A stretch of 18,171 bases of DNA from Collinsella sp. (GCA_018382295.1 JAGZQF010000031.1:1-18171), one strand, 5' to 3'. Shown: positions 7,901 to 16,121, counted from the stretch's first letter. The notes: generated by a model from the letters alone, not told the origin. Numbers and translations: made by a program.

Positions 7901-8603
7901 CGTCGTCGGTGAGTGCGAGCTCGCGACAGGGGAAGATCTCGATACTGTCCTCGTTGCCGATGGTCTGGCCCGTTGAGCTCACCATGCGGCGGATGCGGTC
8001 GATCTCGTCGCCGAAAAACTCAATGCGCACGGGCGCCTTTTCCTGTGCAGGAAACACCTCGACGGTGTCGCCGTGTACGCGGAACAGACCGGGCGCGTCG
8101 GCGGCGCCGGCATTGGTGTAGCCCATGCCCACCAGGCGCTGCGGCACCTCGTCAAAAGGAATCTCCTCGCCCACCGCAAAGGTTGTCGACTCCCAGTAGC
8201 GGCTCTCGACCGGCGGCACGCAGCGCAGCAGCGCGCGGGCCGAGGCAACCATAATGCAGTTGTCGCCGCGCACGATGCGTCCCAGGGCCTCGCAGCGCTG
8301 CGCCACCACGGCATCGTCGGGCGCCTGCTCGCGCCACGGATAGTCCTTGCGCTCGGGGAAGCGGCACACGTGCGCCAGCCCCACATAGGCGGCAAGGCTG
8401 CGGGCGGCACGATCGGCCGCGTCCTCGCCGCTCACAATGTAGACCGTGGGGCGCGGACGGCGCGCAAACTGGGCGGCGGCCATAAGCGTGCGACCCGACT
8501 GAGACACGGCCAGCGTCACGTCCTCGCCAGAATCGAGCCCGGCCTCGACGGTCTGCAGCGCCTCGGCAGTGTAGAGCTGCGCGGCTATACGGTGAATGAG
8601 CAT
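4971..8603 (-). CDS. mfd: Transcription-repair coupling factor Mfd
   Basis: A protein of about 1210 aa, the length of Mfd, which removes RNA polymerase stalled at DNA lesions and recruits UvrA. The N-terminal UvrB-like part contains GLFRVHGDTVEVFPAQ and RIEFFGDEIDRIRR. The RNA-polymerase-interacting CarD-like domain (about 533-587) begins FKPGDYVVHATHGIALF. The helicase core has motif I GDVGFGKTE (about 680), VLCPTTILAQQH, motif II DEEQRFG (about 781), LSATPIPRTMQM and motif VI QLKGRVGRS (about 952). The C-terminal TRCF domain follows. The ATG at 8603 has GGAGGAA upstream; a start at 8630 would precede that site. An Ala-rich stretch at about 425-480 and a Gly/Ala-rich C-terminal tail ending in DDD are lineage-specific additions. 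It lies downstream of nth, separated by a hairpin, and both genes serve DNA repair. Confidence 0.97.
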   Translation of the reverse strand: MLIHRIAAQLYTAEALQTVEAGLDSGEDVTLAVSQSGRTLMAAAQFARRPRPTVYIVSGEDAADRAARSLAAYVGLAHVCRFPERKDYPWREQAPDDAVVAQRCEALGRIVRGDNCIMVASARALLRCVPPVESRYWESTTFAVGEEIPFDEVPQRLVGMGYTNAGAADAPGLFRVHGDTVEVFPAQEKAPVRIEFFGDEIDRIRRMVSSTGQTIGNEDSIEIFPCRELALTDDAVHNMHVALYRASQDDSKLAALLEMVDARIVTPELDRFLPVMYGQTVSPLAHVSGKALVVLSEPRSLFDDCLRAYEDIEARAGEAGIDRLDGLYVRAQQLDFGAQQRLNYVSLIRAGGAVTAELKIEQPAIAGSDNRFMTRIQEVVGKRYACVFAIPDRGARESMELTFGDEGITFEESLTAAPENAGAIGDRVRVATADSADRAVRQDAHAAIRERKADALNARSLEAGAAQAAAGAAVPTISRGRVTFVDAALPQGVVVPDANLAVFSIADLNARMDANRARSRRKVDITQITFPFKPGDYVVHATHGIALFSEIARQEVGGKERDYFLLEYADGDKLYVPLEQVDRITRYVGPDGDKPRLTRLNTADWTRATNKARKNAKKLAFDLVDLYTRRSSITGIACPPDTPEQIEMEESFPYDETRDQLEAIADIKADMEAPKPMDRLLCGDVGFGKTEVALRAAFKCVDSGRQVMVLCPTTILAQQHYETFFERFAPFGLEVEVLSRFRTPAQQKRALKAFAEGTIDVLIGTHRLLSADVNPKNLGLVIIDEEQRFGVQHKEQLKNLREQIDVLTLSATPIPRTMQMATSGVRDMSLITTPPTGRRPVIVHVGEYDPDVVSAAIRLEVGRGGQVYYVSNRVKTIDDAVARVHEAAPEVRVGVAHGKMSPREVEDVMIEFATKKIDVLIATTIVESGIDNATANTLIIEDSQRLGLAQLYQLKGRVGRSATQAYAYFMFPGELPLTEEATARLTALSEFQDLGSGMRIAMRDLEIRGAGSLMGAEQHGNLSSVGFDLFTQMLGQAVAEARGDDDAGVEAASVGINLPADYFLSEEYLPAVDQRVLVYRKLAAAEDLESIDEVQEETEAAHGELPLAGLNLFNRARIRIRGERLGLESVTLSGGRITFLGVDVPKKVAFELKTRYGAVNFPKSRKLSVPYKAGAGAGSGLGRGLDANDGTGPVAAALMLLQQLGASDDD

Positions 8604-8626
8604 GCTGTTCCTCCGGCATCGCAACG

Positions 8627-8656
8627 CCAAAAGCCCGCCGGGGCAAGCTCGGCGGG
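8627..8656 (-). terminator. Hairpin between nth and mfd, probable weak terminator
   Basis: CCCGCCG (8634-8640) and CGGCGGG (8650-8656) form a 7-bp GC stem with a 9-nt loop. On the minus strand a CTTTTGG run follows. It ends about 20 nt before the mfd ribosome-binding site, so it could terminate nth transcripts or attenuate read-through into mfd. Confidence 0.6.
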
Positions 8657-8760
8657 TATGCGGCGGATTTCATTGCCTGTCATGGTAGCGCATGGAAAGG
8701 ACTCCGGCTCAAGGGCAAACCCAGCCCCGCAAAAAACGCCAGACGAAGATGCGTTCCGCC

Positions 8761-9426
8761 CTACCCCGCTACGCGCACGCTGGGACACAAATCCGCCAGC
8801 GGGCACTCGTCGCACTTGGGTTTGCGGGCGTCGCAGATCTCACGGCCAAAGGTGATCCACTGGTGGTTGACCGACTCCCAATACTCGTGCGGCAAAATCT
8901 TGAGCAGATCTTGCTCGGTCTTGAGCGGCTCCTTGGCATGCGTCTTGGGGCTCAGCATCAGGCGGTGCGCGATGCGGTTGACGTGCGTATCGACCGCAAT
9001 GCCCTCGACAATGCCAAACCCCACGTTGAGCACGATGTTCGCCGTTTTGCGCCCCACGCCCGGCAGTTTGACGAGTTCCTTCATGTCGGCAGGTACCTCG
9101 CCGCCGTAATCGGCAACGATCATCTGCGCGGCCTCCACGGCGTGCTTGGCCTTGCTCTTATAAAAGCCGAGCGACTTAATAGTATCGGCCACATCGGCCA
9201 CGCTCGCCCCCGCCATGGCCTCGGGCGTGGGCCACTGGGCAAACAGCTTCGGCGTCACCTTGTTGACCTGTGCGTCGGTCGTCTGCGCCGAGAGCAGCAC
9301 CGCGATGAGCAGCCTAAAGGGATTCTCGTGGTCCAAAAAGCACTCGACCGGGCCATAGCGACGGTTGAGGCGCTCACACACCTCGATGGCGCGCTCGCGC
9401 TTGGCGGCATTGGTCTCGCGTGGCAT
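8761..9426 (-). CDS. nth: Endonuclease III (DNA glycosylase/AP lyase)
   Basis: A 221-aa base-excision repair enzyme that removes oxidised pyrimidines and cuts abasic sites. The helix-hairpin-helix LPGVGRKTAN is at 121-130 and carries the catalytic lysine K127. The catalytic aspartate is D146 in AVDTHVNR. The [4Fe-4S] loop has C198-x6-C205-x2-C208-x5-C214, the canonical spacing. The early segment LLIAVLLSAQTTDAQVNK is the standard Nth signature. The ATG at 9426 has GAGGAG at good spacing; a longer reading from 9450 would cross that site. It follows the ABC transporter by 63 bp. That gap has a palindrome, GGGCACAATTGTCCC at 9462-9476, which may be a control site. Confidence 0.95.
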   Translation of the reverse strand: MPRETNAAKRERAIEVCERLNRRYGPVECFLDHENPFRLLIAVLLSAQTTDAQVNKVTPKLFAQWPTPEAMAGASVADVADTIKSLGFYKSKAKHAVEAAQMIVADYGGEVPADMKELVKLPGVGRKTANIVLNVGFGIVEGIAVDTHVNRIAHRLMLSPKTHAKEPLKTEQDLLKILPHEYWESVNHQWITFGREICDARKPKCDECPLADLCPSVRVAG

Positions 9427-9489
9427 AACGACTCCTCGGCTCAACGGCACAATAAACTTATGGGCACAATTGTCCCACGTCCGAGACGC

Positions 9490-11292
<1,803 letters not shown>

Positions 11293-11419
11293 GGGCTTCC
11301 TTTCGCATCTGATAGGGCGAAACGCCATTGTTGCACATTGGAGCACGCTCCAGACAAGTGCGATACGAAAAGCGGTAGGGCGCCCGCGTTTGCACCGGTG
11401 CCCCGCCGTCTTGTTGCAA

Positions 11420-12775
11420 TTAGTCCTCGTCTTCTTGGTCTGTGGGAAGGCCCGCGGGCGTGAGTCCCAAGATCTCATCGACTTGGTCGGCGTCTTCCAG
11501 TGCGTCGATGTCCTTGAGCTTGCGCTCCATTACGTTGGTGCGCGTGGTAATGATGCCCTCGACCGTTTTGCCCGCGGTCTCGATCTGCTGCTGGGCGCGG
11601 CGCAGCGCCTTTTGATAGCGCGGCAGCTCGGCCTTGACGGCGGAGAGCACGCGCAGTACGTCGTCGGTACGTTTTTGCAGCCTAAACGTCTGGTAGCTCA
11701 TCTGCAGGCTGTTGAGAATGGCGGCCATAGTGCTGGGACCGGCAACGTTGACATGATAGTCGCGGCCCAGGGTTTCGATGAGCCCGGGTCGGCTGACGAC
11801 CTCGGCGTACAGCCCCTCAAACGGCACGAACATGATGCCAAAGTTGGTCGTTGCCGGCACACTCAGGTACTTTTCGCAGATGTCCTTTGCCTCGCGTTTC
11901 ACCATCATATCGAGCGTCTTGCGCGCTGCGGCAACGGCCTCCGCATCGCCCGACTCCTGGGCGTCGAGCAGATGCTCGTACGCGTCGCCCGGGAATTTGG
12001 AGTCGATCGGCAGCAGCACGGGATCGCCCTCGTCTACCGGCAGCTTGACGGCAAACTCAACGCGCTCCGAGGCGCCGGGCCTAGTGGCAACGTTTTCCAG
12101 ATACTGGTCGGGTGTGAGGATGTCCGTCAGGATCGCACCCAGCTGTACCTCGCCCAAAATGCCGCGCGCTTTTACATTGCCCAGCACACGCTTGAGGTCG
12201 CCTACGCCGGTGGCGATAGATTGCATATCGCCCAGGCCCTTGTACACGGCCTCGAGCTGGTCGCTCACCTGCTTAAACGATGCCGAAAGTCGGTCGTTGA
12301 GCGTGCGAGAGAGCTTCTCGTCCACCGTCGCGCGCATCTGATCGAGCTGCACGTTGTTGTCTTCGCGGATGGCACCCAGCTGAGCATCGACCGTCTCGCG
12401 CACCTTGTCCAGGCGATGCTCGATGCCCTCGCGATTGGCGCTGAGCTGTTGGGCGGTCTCGCGGCGCAGATCATCCATCCGGTCACCGGCTTGCGAGAAC
12501 TCGCGCGCGATGGTCAGGTAACGTTGCTGCTCTACGGCCGCATCGGTCGTCTGCTGCTGCGCGATGGCATTGGCCGTGCGACGGGTTTCGGCCAGCGCGA
12601 CGTTCAGGGCATCGAGCGCTTTGTTAGCCTGCTCGAGTGCTGCCAGCGTTTCCGCGCTACTGTCGCCACGCTCCCGCAACTCGGCACGCAGGCTCTTGAG
12701 TTGGAGGGCGCAAGCCACAGCAACCCCCACCGCCACCAAGGCGATCACAACAAGCACAATATCAATAGCAGACAT
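11420..12775 (-). CDS. rmuC: RmuC-family DNA recombination-limiting protein
   Basis: A 451-aa protein with one N-terminal membrane helix (about 3-24), a long coiled-coil region (about 28-195, rich in repeats such as AALEQANKALDALNVALAETRR), and then the conserved RmuC domain from about 200. The domain starts GDLKRVLGNVKARGILGEVQLGAIL and contains PVLLPIDSKFPGDAYEHL and FGIMFVPFEGLYAEVV. RmuC proteins have a predicted nuclease-like fold and limit recombination at inverted repeats in E. coli, an intriguing link with the many palindromes in this window. The C-terminus is acidic (QEDED). ATG 12775 has GGCGGAG upstream; a start at 12808 would add 11 residues with less support. The ABC transporter gene follows after 127 bp, with no clear terminator between them. 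Confidence 0.93.
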   Translation of the reverse strand: MSAIDIVLVVIALVAVGVAVACALQLKSLRAELRERGDSSAETLAALEQANKALDALNVALAETRRTANAIAQQQTTDAAVEQQRYLTIAREFSQAGDRMDDLRRETAQQLSANREGIEHRLDKVRETVDAQLGAIREDNNVQLDQMRATVDEKLSRTLNDRLSASFKQVSDQLEAVYKGLGDMQSIATGVGDLKRVLGNVKARGILGEVQLGAILTDILTPDQYLENVATRPGASERVEFAVKLPVDEGDPVLLPIDSKFPGDAYEHLLDAQESGDAEAVAAARKTLDMMVKREAKDICEKYLSVPATTNFGIMFVPFEGLYAEVVSRPGLIETLGRDYHVNVAGPSTMAAILNSLQMSYQTFRLQKRTDDVLRVLSAVKAELPRYQKALRRAQQQIETAGKTVEGIITTRTNVMERKLKDIDALEDADQVDEILGLTPAGLPTDQEDED

Positions 12776-12826
12776 AAACTCCGCCCAACAAACCCAATCG
12801 AGCACCAATCAAAACCGCGATCAATC

Positions 12827-13525
12827 TTACCCCGCCATACGCACCGGGCGCCCGGTCCCTTCTTGGGCGCCCCTCTCCTCCGCATATTCCATAATGCGGC
12901 GCGCCGTCTCCCTGCTCACCTTTGAGTCATCACCGGCTAAATATGCGTACACGTTTCCCTTATTCAGATTCAAATCGCGGCAGAGACCGTAGCGCGTTAC
13001 GCCCGATTCCTCTAGCGCTCCCAACGTTCTTTTTCGCATCAGGGCGTTGATCCTTCTGTCCGCCACTGGCTTTTCCTTCACCGCTCTATACGCACGCCAA
13101 ACGTTGGCATAACGATTAGGAAGTTTATCCTCGGCGCATAGAGATGCCAGGCTACCCGTTTGGGCGTACAAGGACAAAACGCCTCGGTAACCCTCTTCCA
13201 TCCACGAACCCTCGGATAAGCCCAGAACGTATTCGGCTTTACCCTGTGCCAAAGCGAGCAAAAACAGGGGCTCCGCCACGCGCGGCGCAACCGTCGTCGC
13301 TTGCTTAACCAGTTTTCTAAAACTGAGCGATTGCTGTCCGGATAGCTCTCGGCAATAGCCTTTTAAGAATCCCTCAAAGGTCAGATTCAACCGAGCACCT
13401 CCTTTTTGTATTGCCTGTATGCACAGACCATCTCTTGATAACTCCGCTCCGAAGGCGACGACGCCAGATCCTCCAAGGATGTCGTTAAGTACCTTAACAT
13501 GGCATTTTCTATTATTATTCATCAT
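12827..13525 (-). CDS. Unrecognised protein with a C-terminal HTH-like domain
   Basis: About 232 aa; I do not recognise the family. Residues about 170-220 (RTLGALEESGVTRYGLCRDLNLNKGNVYAYLAGDDSKVSRETARRIMEYAEE) look like an XRE-type helix-turn-helix, so DNA binding is likely. The N-terminal 165 residues, including VLNDILGGSGVVAFGAELSRDG and APRVAEPLFLLALAQGKAEYVLG, match nothing I can name and are mostly helical in appearance. A TTG at 13528 and tandem ATGs at 13525 and 13522 are all possible starts, and none has a clear Shine-Dalgarno site. The 5' end is AT-rich, unlike its neighbours. The weak start, odd base composition and lack of an operon partner suggest an accessory gene, perhaps a regulator or antitoxin-like protein. 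That role is only a guess. Confidence 0.7.
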   Translation of the reverse strand: MMNNNRKCHVKVLNDILGGSGVVAFGAELSRDGLCIQAIQKGGARLNLTFEGFLKGYCRELSGQQSLSFRKLVKQATTVAPRVAEPLFLLALAQGKAEYVLGLSEGSWMEEGYRGVLSLYAQTGSLASLCAEDKLPNRYANVWRAYRAVKEKPVADRRINALMRKRTLGALEESGVTRYGLCRDLNLNKGNVYAYLAGDDSKVSRETARRIMEYAEERGAQEGTGRPVRMAG

Positions 13526-13623
13526 CAATAATACTATTCAGTCGCATGACAGGATTCCCAGGATGTGAGGATTCTACTCATGGCGATAATCCCTACACCC
13601 CAGAAGTCCTAACGTGACAAACG

Positions 13624-14058
13624 CTAACTCTCCCAGCCGGCGCGAATGGTTGCTACGACATCGCCTAGGCGCTGGCCGAGAGCCGCTAGATGTTGGAGCA
13701 CATCGTTGGGCGATGCGCCGTTGAGGATGCACGTGAGGGCATACGATGCCAGAAAGATGGCCACAAGCCCTAACGGGATGAGCACGATCATCGCCAATGT
13801 GCGCAAGCGCTGGCCCACACGGCGACGACGCGCACGACGCTTGTCGAACGCGAGCTCCTGCGCATATGAATCTTGCTGTACGGAATAGGCCTCTGGTGCC
13901 GATTCGCACCCGGGCACAGCTGCAGGTACAGCAGCGGGCACGACATTTTGCGCAAAGGGCTGGGCTGCCGCCCCTTGCATTTGCATCTCCATGAGTCGTT
14001 GCTGCTGACGCAGCATGCGCTCAGCTTGTTGCTGCGGAGTCTCAAGAAACAGATCCAT
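13624..14058 (-). CDS. Hypothetical single-TM protein with Gln-rich N-terminus
   Basis: 144 aa, family not recognised. Residues 8-30 (PQQQAERMLRQQQRLMEMQMQG) are Gln/Met-rich and helix-prone. A Pro/Ala linker follows (VVPAAVPAAVPG), then a strongly basic patch (KRRARRRRVGQRLR, 73-86) directly before one membrane helix at about 87-112. A short tail of about 30 residues closes it. By the positive-inside rule the N-terminus should be cytoplasmic. It has no signal peptide. ATG 14058 has TTGGAGG six bases upstream, a strong ribosome-binding site; the TTG at 14070 overlaps that site and is rejected. There are no named neighbours that would suggest a role. Confidence 0.75.
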   Translation of the reverse strand: MDLFLETPQQQAERMLRQQQRLMEMQMQGAAAQPFAQNVVPAAVPAAVPGCESAPEAYSVQQDSYAQELAFDKRRARRRRVGQRLRTLAMIVLIPLGLVAIFLASYALTCILNGASPNDVLQHLAALGQRLGDVVATIRAGWES

Positions 14059-14310
14059 GCTGGCCTCCAAAATCGGAGCATTCGACGCTTACGACCAGCA
14101 TCCCGCACCGCCATGACCGCGACAACGCAATCGCCGGCAATAGCCACAAAGTTTCTTTTGCTCAAAAGCTGTCGAAAAGCTCAACAACTCCCCTACCAGC
14201 ACTTTCTCTGAGCTTTTTTCGTCAGCAATCTTTTGGCCTTCCACCCTTACGCCAACTGACCAAAATCTAACCAAAAGCTTGACGGAAATTGTGAAGACAG
14301 GGACCCCATA
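14059..14310 (-). other. Upstream region of the one-TM gene, no firm gene
   Basis: About 250 bp between the one-TM gene and the terminator at 14311-14342. A 74-codon minus-strand frame (14089-14313) crosses it. It has no good ribosome-binding site, begins inside the terminator's flank, and its product ends in Cys/Arg/Gly-rich residues typical of non-coding frames, so I do not call it. AAAAGCTC (14174-14181) and GAGCTTTTTT (14211-14220) could pair as a loose hairpin. The direct repeat TTTTGGT on the minus strand (around 14260-14277) may mark a control site. I see no convincing promoter. Confidence 0.35.
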
Positions 14311-14342
14311 CAAAAACGTGCCGCCCCAAAAGGGGCGGCACG
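14311..14342 (-). terminator. Intrinsic terminator of the multi-TM gene (copy 1 of a shared type)
   Basis: CGTGCCGCCCC (14317-14327), loop AAAA, GGGGCGGCACG (14332-14342): a perfect 11-bp stem. Five Ts follow on the minus strand (14316-14312). Its stem is almost the same as that at 15275-15303, which ends the rubrerythrin transcript. Confidence 0.88.
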
Positions 14343-14351
14343 CTAACTTCT

Positions 14352-14479
14352 TATCAGTTTTTCAGTAGCAAGCACGCGACGACCCGAAGCCGGAGCACAG
14401 GGTAGGGAAACACCTTTACCTCGCGCGACCTGCGCAGCCGTGAGCGAGAGGGAAAGGTGTTTCCCCGCCCCGTGCTCCG
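14352..14479 (-). ncRNA. Structured 3'-UTR element, copy 1 (conserved block plus long hairpin)
   Basis: Between the stop of the multi-TM gene and its terminator. In plus coordinates, 14352-14396 is a 45-nt block matching 15315-15359 at 40 of 45 positions with no gaps. The hairpin has an outer stem CGGAGCAC (14391-14398) with GTGCTCCG (14472-14479), a perfect 13-bp stem GGGAAACACCTTT (14405-14417) with AAAGGTGTTTCCC (14453-14465), an inner CCTC (14419-14422) with GAGG (14448-14451), and an apical loop containing CGCGACC and AGCCGTGAGCGA. On the minus strand it would be transcribed after the coding region. Whether it acts as RNA or as a DNA palindrome is not known. It matches no Rfam family I can place with certainty; the Collinsella-1 RNA motif should be compared. 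Confidence 0.55.
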
Positions 14480-14497
14480 CAGTCGGTGGAGGCAGCT

Positions 14498-15130
14498 TTA
14501 GATGCCCGCGAGACCTCGGGTGGCGGTGGCGCACATAAACGCCAAGGCTAGAATCACGAGCGAGCCCGCGATGTCTGCCAGCACGCCCATTGCACGGCGT
14601 TCAAACAACCAGCTCTCAAAGTGCGGGGCGACGTTGCGCCAAACACGCCACAGCAAGATGCCCATACCGATGACGCCCGGGATATTGAGCAGTAGGATCT
14701 CGGAGCACAAAAGACCGATCAGGTTACCGGCGGCAAAGCCCGCATCACCCTCGCAGTATTTGCGGTAGACCATATACAGCATGTACGCCACAAACGGCTG
14801 CAAGCACGCAGAAATAAACGAGACCACCATCGAGGGGTCCTGCGAAAAGACCTCGGTGAGTTTATCGACACTCGTGGCGTCCTTCGAAGCCAAGAATAAA
14901 CCGATAACCACAAGGGGCACCACGCCCAAAATTACCTCGACCAGAGTAAACAACTTGGCAGTCAAATCCTCACTAGCCGAATTCAAATGAGGCGCCCACT
15001 CAGGATGAGCATGCGCGCCGACTTTCTTGTCCTTCTCGGCACGATCGGCCTTTTTACCCTCGGCAACCCGACGACCAGGATCCTTGCGAGTTCCCGCCGC
15101 AGCAACCCGAGCCCGAGACTTCTTGCCCAT
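14498..15130 (-). CDS. Hypothetical multi-TM membrane protein
   Basis: 210 aa, family not recognised. The first 50 residues are soluble and very basic (MGKKSRARVAAAGTRKDPGRR, then KKADRAEKDKK). Membrane helices follow at about 60-82 (LFTLVEVILGVVPLVVIGLFLA), 100-122, 133-163 (perhaps two short helices around LLLNIPGVIGMGILLW) and 181-203. The FERRA segment before the last helix is basic. There are no enzyme motifs. ATG 15130 has a modest GGGGTG site about eight bases upstream; a reading from 15217 would add 29 residues without support. Upstream, TCAACCAAAT occurs twice exactly 20 bp apart (15224-15233 and 15244-15253), possibly a regulator site. Its 3' end carries the structured element and terminator at 14311-14479. 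Confidence 0.75.
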   Translation of the reverse strand: MGKKSRARVAAAGTRKDPGRRVAEGKKADRAEKDKKVGAHAHPEWAPHLNSASEDLTAKLFTLVEVILGVVPLVVIGLFLASKDATSVDKLTEVFSQDPSMVVSFISACLQPFVAYMLYMVYRKYCEGDAGFAAGNLIGLLCSEILLLNIPGVIGMGILLWRVWRNVAPHFESWLFERRAMGVLADIAGSLVILALAFMCATATRGLAGI

Positions 15131-15274
15131 AAAAAACACCCCATCAGGTAGTAGATAAACTAAAAGTCGCCACCCAGTGTACCCCCTAAACAACGGCGCC
15201 GCCCCAACCCGGAGCAAGCCCCGTCAACCAAATAACCGAACCATCAACCAAATGGCCACAACCCAATCCCTATA

Positions 15275-15303
15275 CAAAACGTGCCGCCCAAAAGGGGCGG
15301 CAC
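15275..15303 (-). terminator. Intrinsic terminator of the rubrerythrin gene (copy 2 of a shared type)
   Basis: GTGCCGCCC (15281-15289) and GGGCGGCAC (15295-15303) form a 9-bp stem with a 5-nt loop. GTTTTG follows on the minus strand. Stem and loop nearly equal those at 14311-14342. Confidence 0.85.
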
Positions 15304-15314
15304 ACAAACTTTAA

Positions 15315-15451
15315 TATCAGCTTTTCTGTAGCGAGCGCGCAACGACCCGAAGCCGGAGCGCAGGGCGGGAGGCCGGACTACCTTCCCTCAACGCGACCCT
15401 GCGAAGCCGTGAGCGAGGAGGGAAGGTAGTCCGGCCCTCCCGGCCCAGCTC
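15315..15451 (-). ncRNA. Structured 3'-UTR element, copy 2 (conserved block plus long hairpin)
   Basis: Same layout as 14352-14479, here between the rubrerythrin stop and its terminator. The 45-nt block is 15315-15359. The hairpin has a 19-bp perfect stem, 15371-15389 with 15418-15436, beginning GGCCGGACTACC. It extends outward through GGGCGGGA (15363-15370) paired with TCCCG and GCCC (15438-15446, one bulge), and GAGC (15356-15359) with GCTC (15448-15451). The apical loop keeps CGCGACCC and AGCCGTGAGCGA as in copy 1. The stem sequence is unrelated to copy 1 yet fully paired, which indicates conserved structure. Confidence 0.55.
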
Positions 15452-15467
15452 ACGCCAGCGCCAAGCG

Positions 15468-16007
15468 TTAGTAGTTCACCACCTGCTCTTCAAAGTACGC
15501 CTTGGGGTGGTTACACACCGGGCACACCTCGGGCACCTCAGCACCAACGTGCAGGTGCCCGCAGTTCAGGCACTTCCATACCTTCACGCCCTCGCGCTCA
15601 AACACCTCGCCCGACTCGATGCGCTCGACGAGTTTGTTGTAGCGCTCCTCGTGGGCCTTCTCGACGGCGGCGACACCACGGAACTTTGCGGCAATCTCGG
15701 CAAAGCCCTCCTCCTCGGCGGTCTTGGCAAACTCGTCGTACATCGTGGTCCACTCGTAGTTCTCTCCTGCGGCGGCATCGCGCAGATTGTCCAGGGTATC
15801 GGGGACGACGCCGTCGTGCAGATACTTAAACCACAGCTTGGCGTGCTCGGACTCGTTGCCTGCGGTCTCGGCAAAGATATTCGAAATCTGAACGTAGCCA
15901 TCCTTCTTGGCCTTGGATGCATAGTAGCGATACTTGGTGTGTGCCTGGGACTCACCGGCAAAAGCGGTCTCGAGGTTCTTCTTGGTCTGAGAGTTCTCAA
16001 AATCCAT
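15468..16007 (-). CDS. rbr: Rubrerythrin (NADH peroxidase-type di-iron protein)
   Basis: 179 aa, the classic rubrerythrin length. The ferritin-like four-helix domain carries the di-iron ligands in AGESQAHTKYRYYA (E19, H23), AGNESEHAK (E52 to H55) and VAAVEKAHEERY (E116, H119). The C-terminal rubredoxin-like domain binds one iron through C146-x2-C149 (CLNCGH) and C162-x2-C165 (CPVCNH). Rubrerythrins reduce hydrogen peroxide to water in the cytoplasm of anaerobes. The ATG at 16007 follows GGGAAGTACACCT on the minus strand; the TTG at 16025 overlaps that site. It lies 114 bp downstream of the MutY-like gene and in line with an Rrf2 regulator, so it may be partly co-transcribed. I see only a poor promoter in the gap (CTGAAG, 17 bp, TAGATT). 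Its 3' UTR carries the second structured element. Confidence 0.96.
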   Translation of the reverse strand: MDFENSQTKKNLETAFAGESQAHTKYRYYASKAKKDGYVQISNIFAETAGNESEHAKLWFKYLHDGVVPDTLDNLRDAAAGENYEWTTMYDEFAKTAEEEGFAEIAAKFRGVAAVEKAHEERYNKLVERIESGEVFEREGVKVWKCLNCGHLHVGAEVPEVCPVCNHPKAYFEEQVVNY

Positions 16008-16121
16008 AGGTGTACTTCCCTTCAACGCATGCCGCCCGTAGGCTTCGAGCGGCCTCGTCTTTAGGATGCCCTCATGCCGAAAATCTAAACCTTACAATCC
16101 TGTTCTTCAGATTTGCATAGG

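Noticed and set aside
4872..7976. A 1034-codon open frame on the plus strand
   Set aside because: It lies opposite mfd, whose motifs are unmistakable. The predicted product is His/Leu/Arg-rich with no domain, as expected for the antisense of a high-GC gene.
8073..8855. A 260-codon plus-strand frame across the mfd start and nth end
   Set aside because: It is antisense to two well-supported repair genes and to the hairpin between them, and its product has no domain.
11293..11478. A 62-residue N-terminal extension of the ABC transporter
   Set aside because: It overlaps the rmuC end, is unlike the family, and a good ribosome-binding site lies directly before the ATG at 11292.
14089..14313. A small 74-codon minus-strand gene
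   Set aside because: No ribosome-binding site, start overlaps a terminator flank, and the product has no recognisable domain.
14343..14534. A 63-codon minus-strand frame through the structured element
   Set aside because: It overlaps the hairpin and the end of the membrane-protein gene; the other copy of the element has no equivalent frame, so structure rather than coding explains the conservation.
14311..15451. Retron or CRISPR interpretation of the repeated long hairpins
   Set aside because: No reverse transcriptase or cas gene is in the window, there are only two copies, and there is no regular repeat-spacer pattern.
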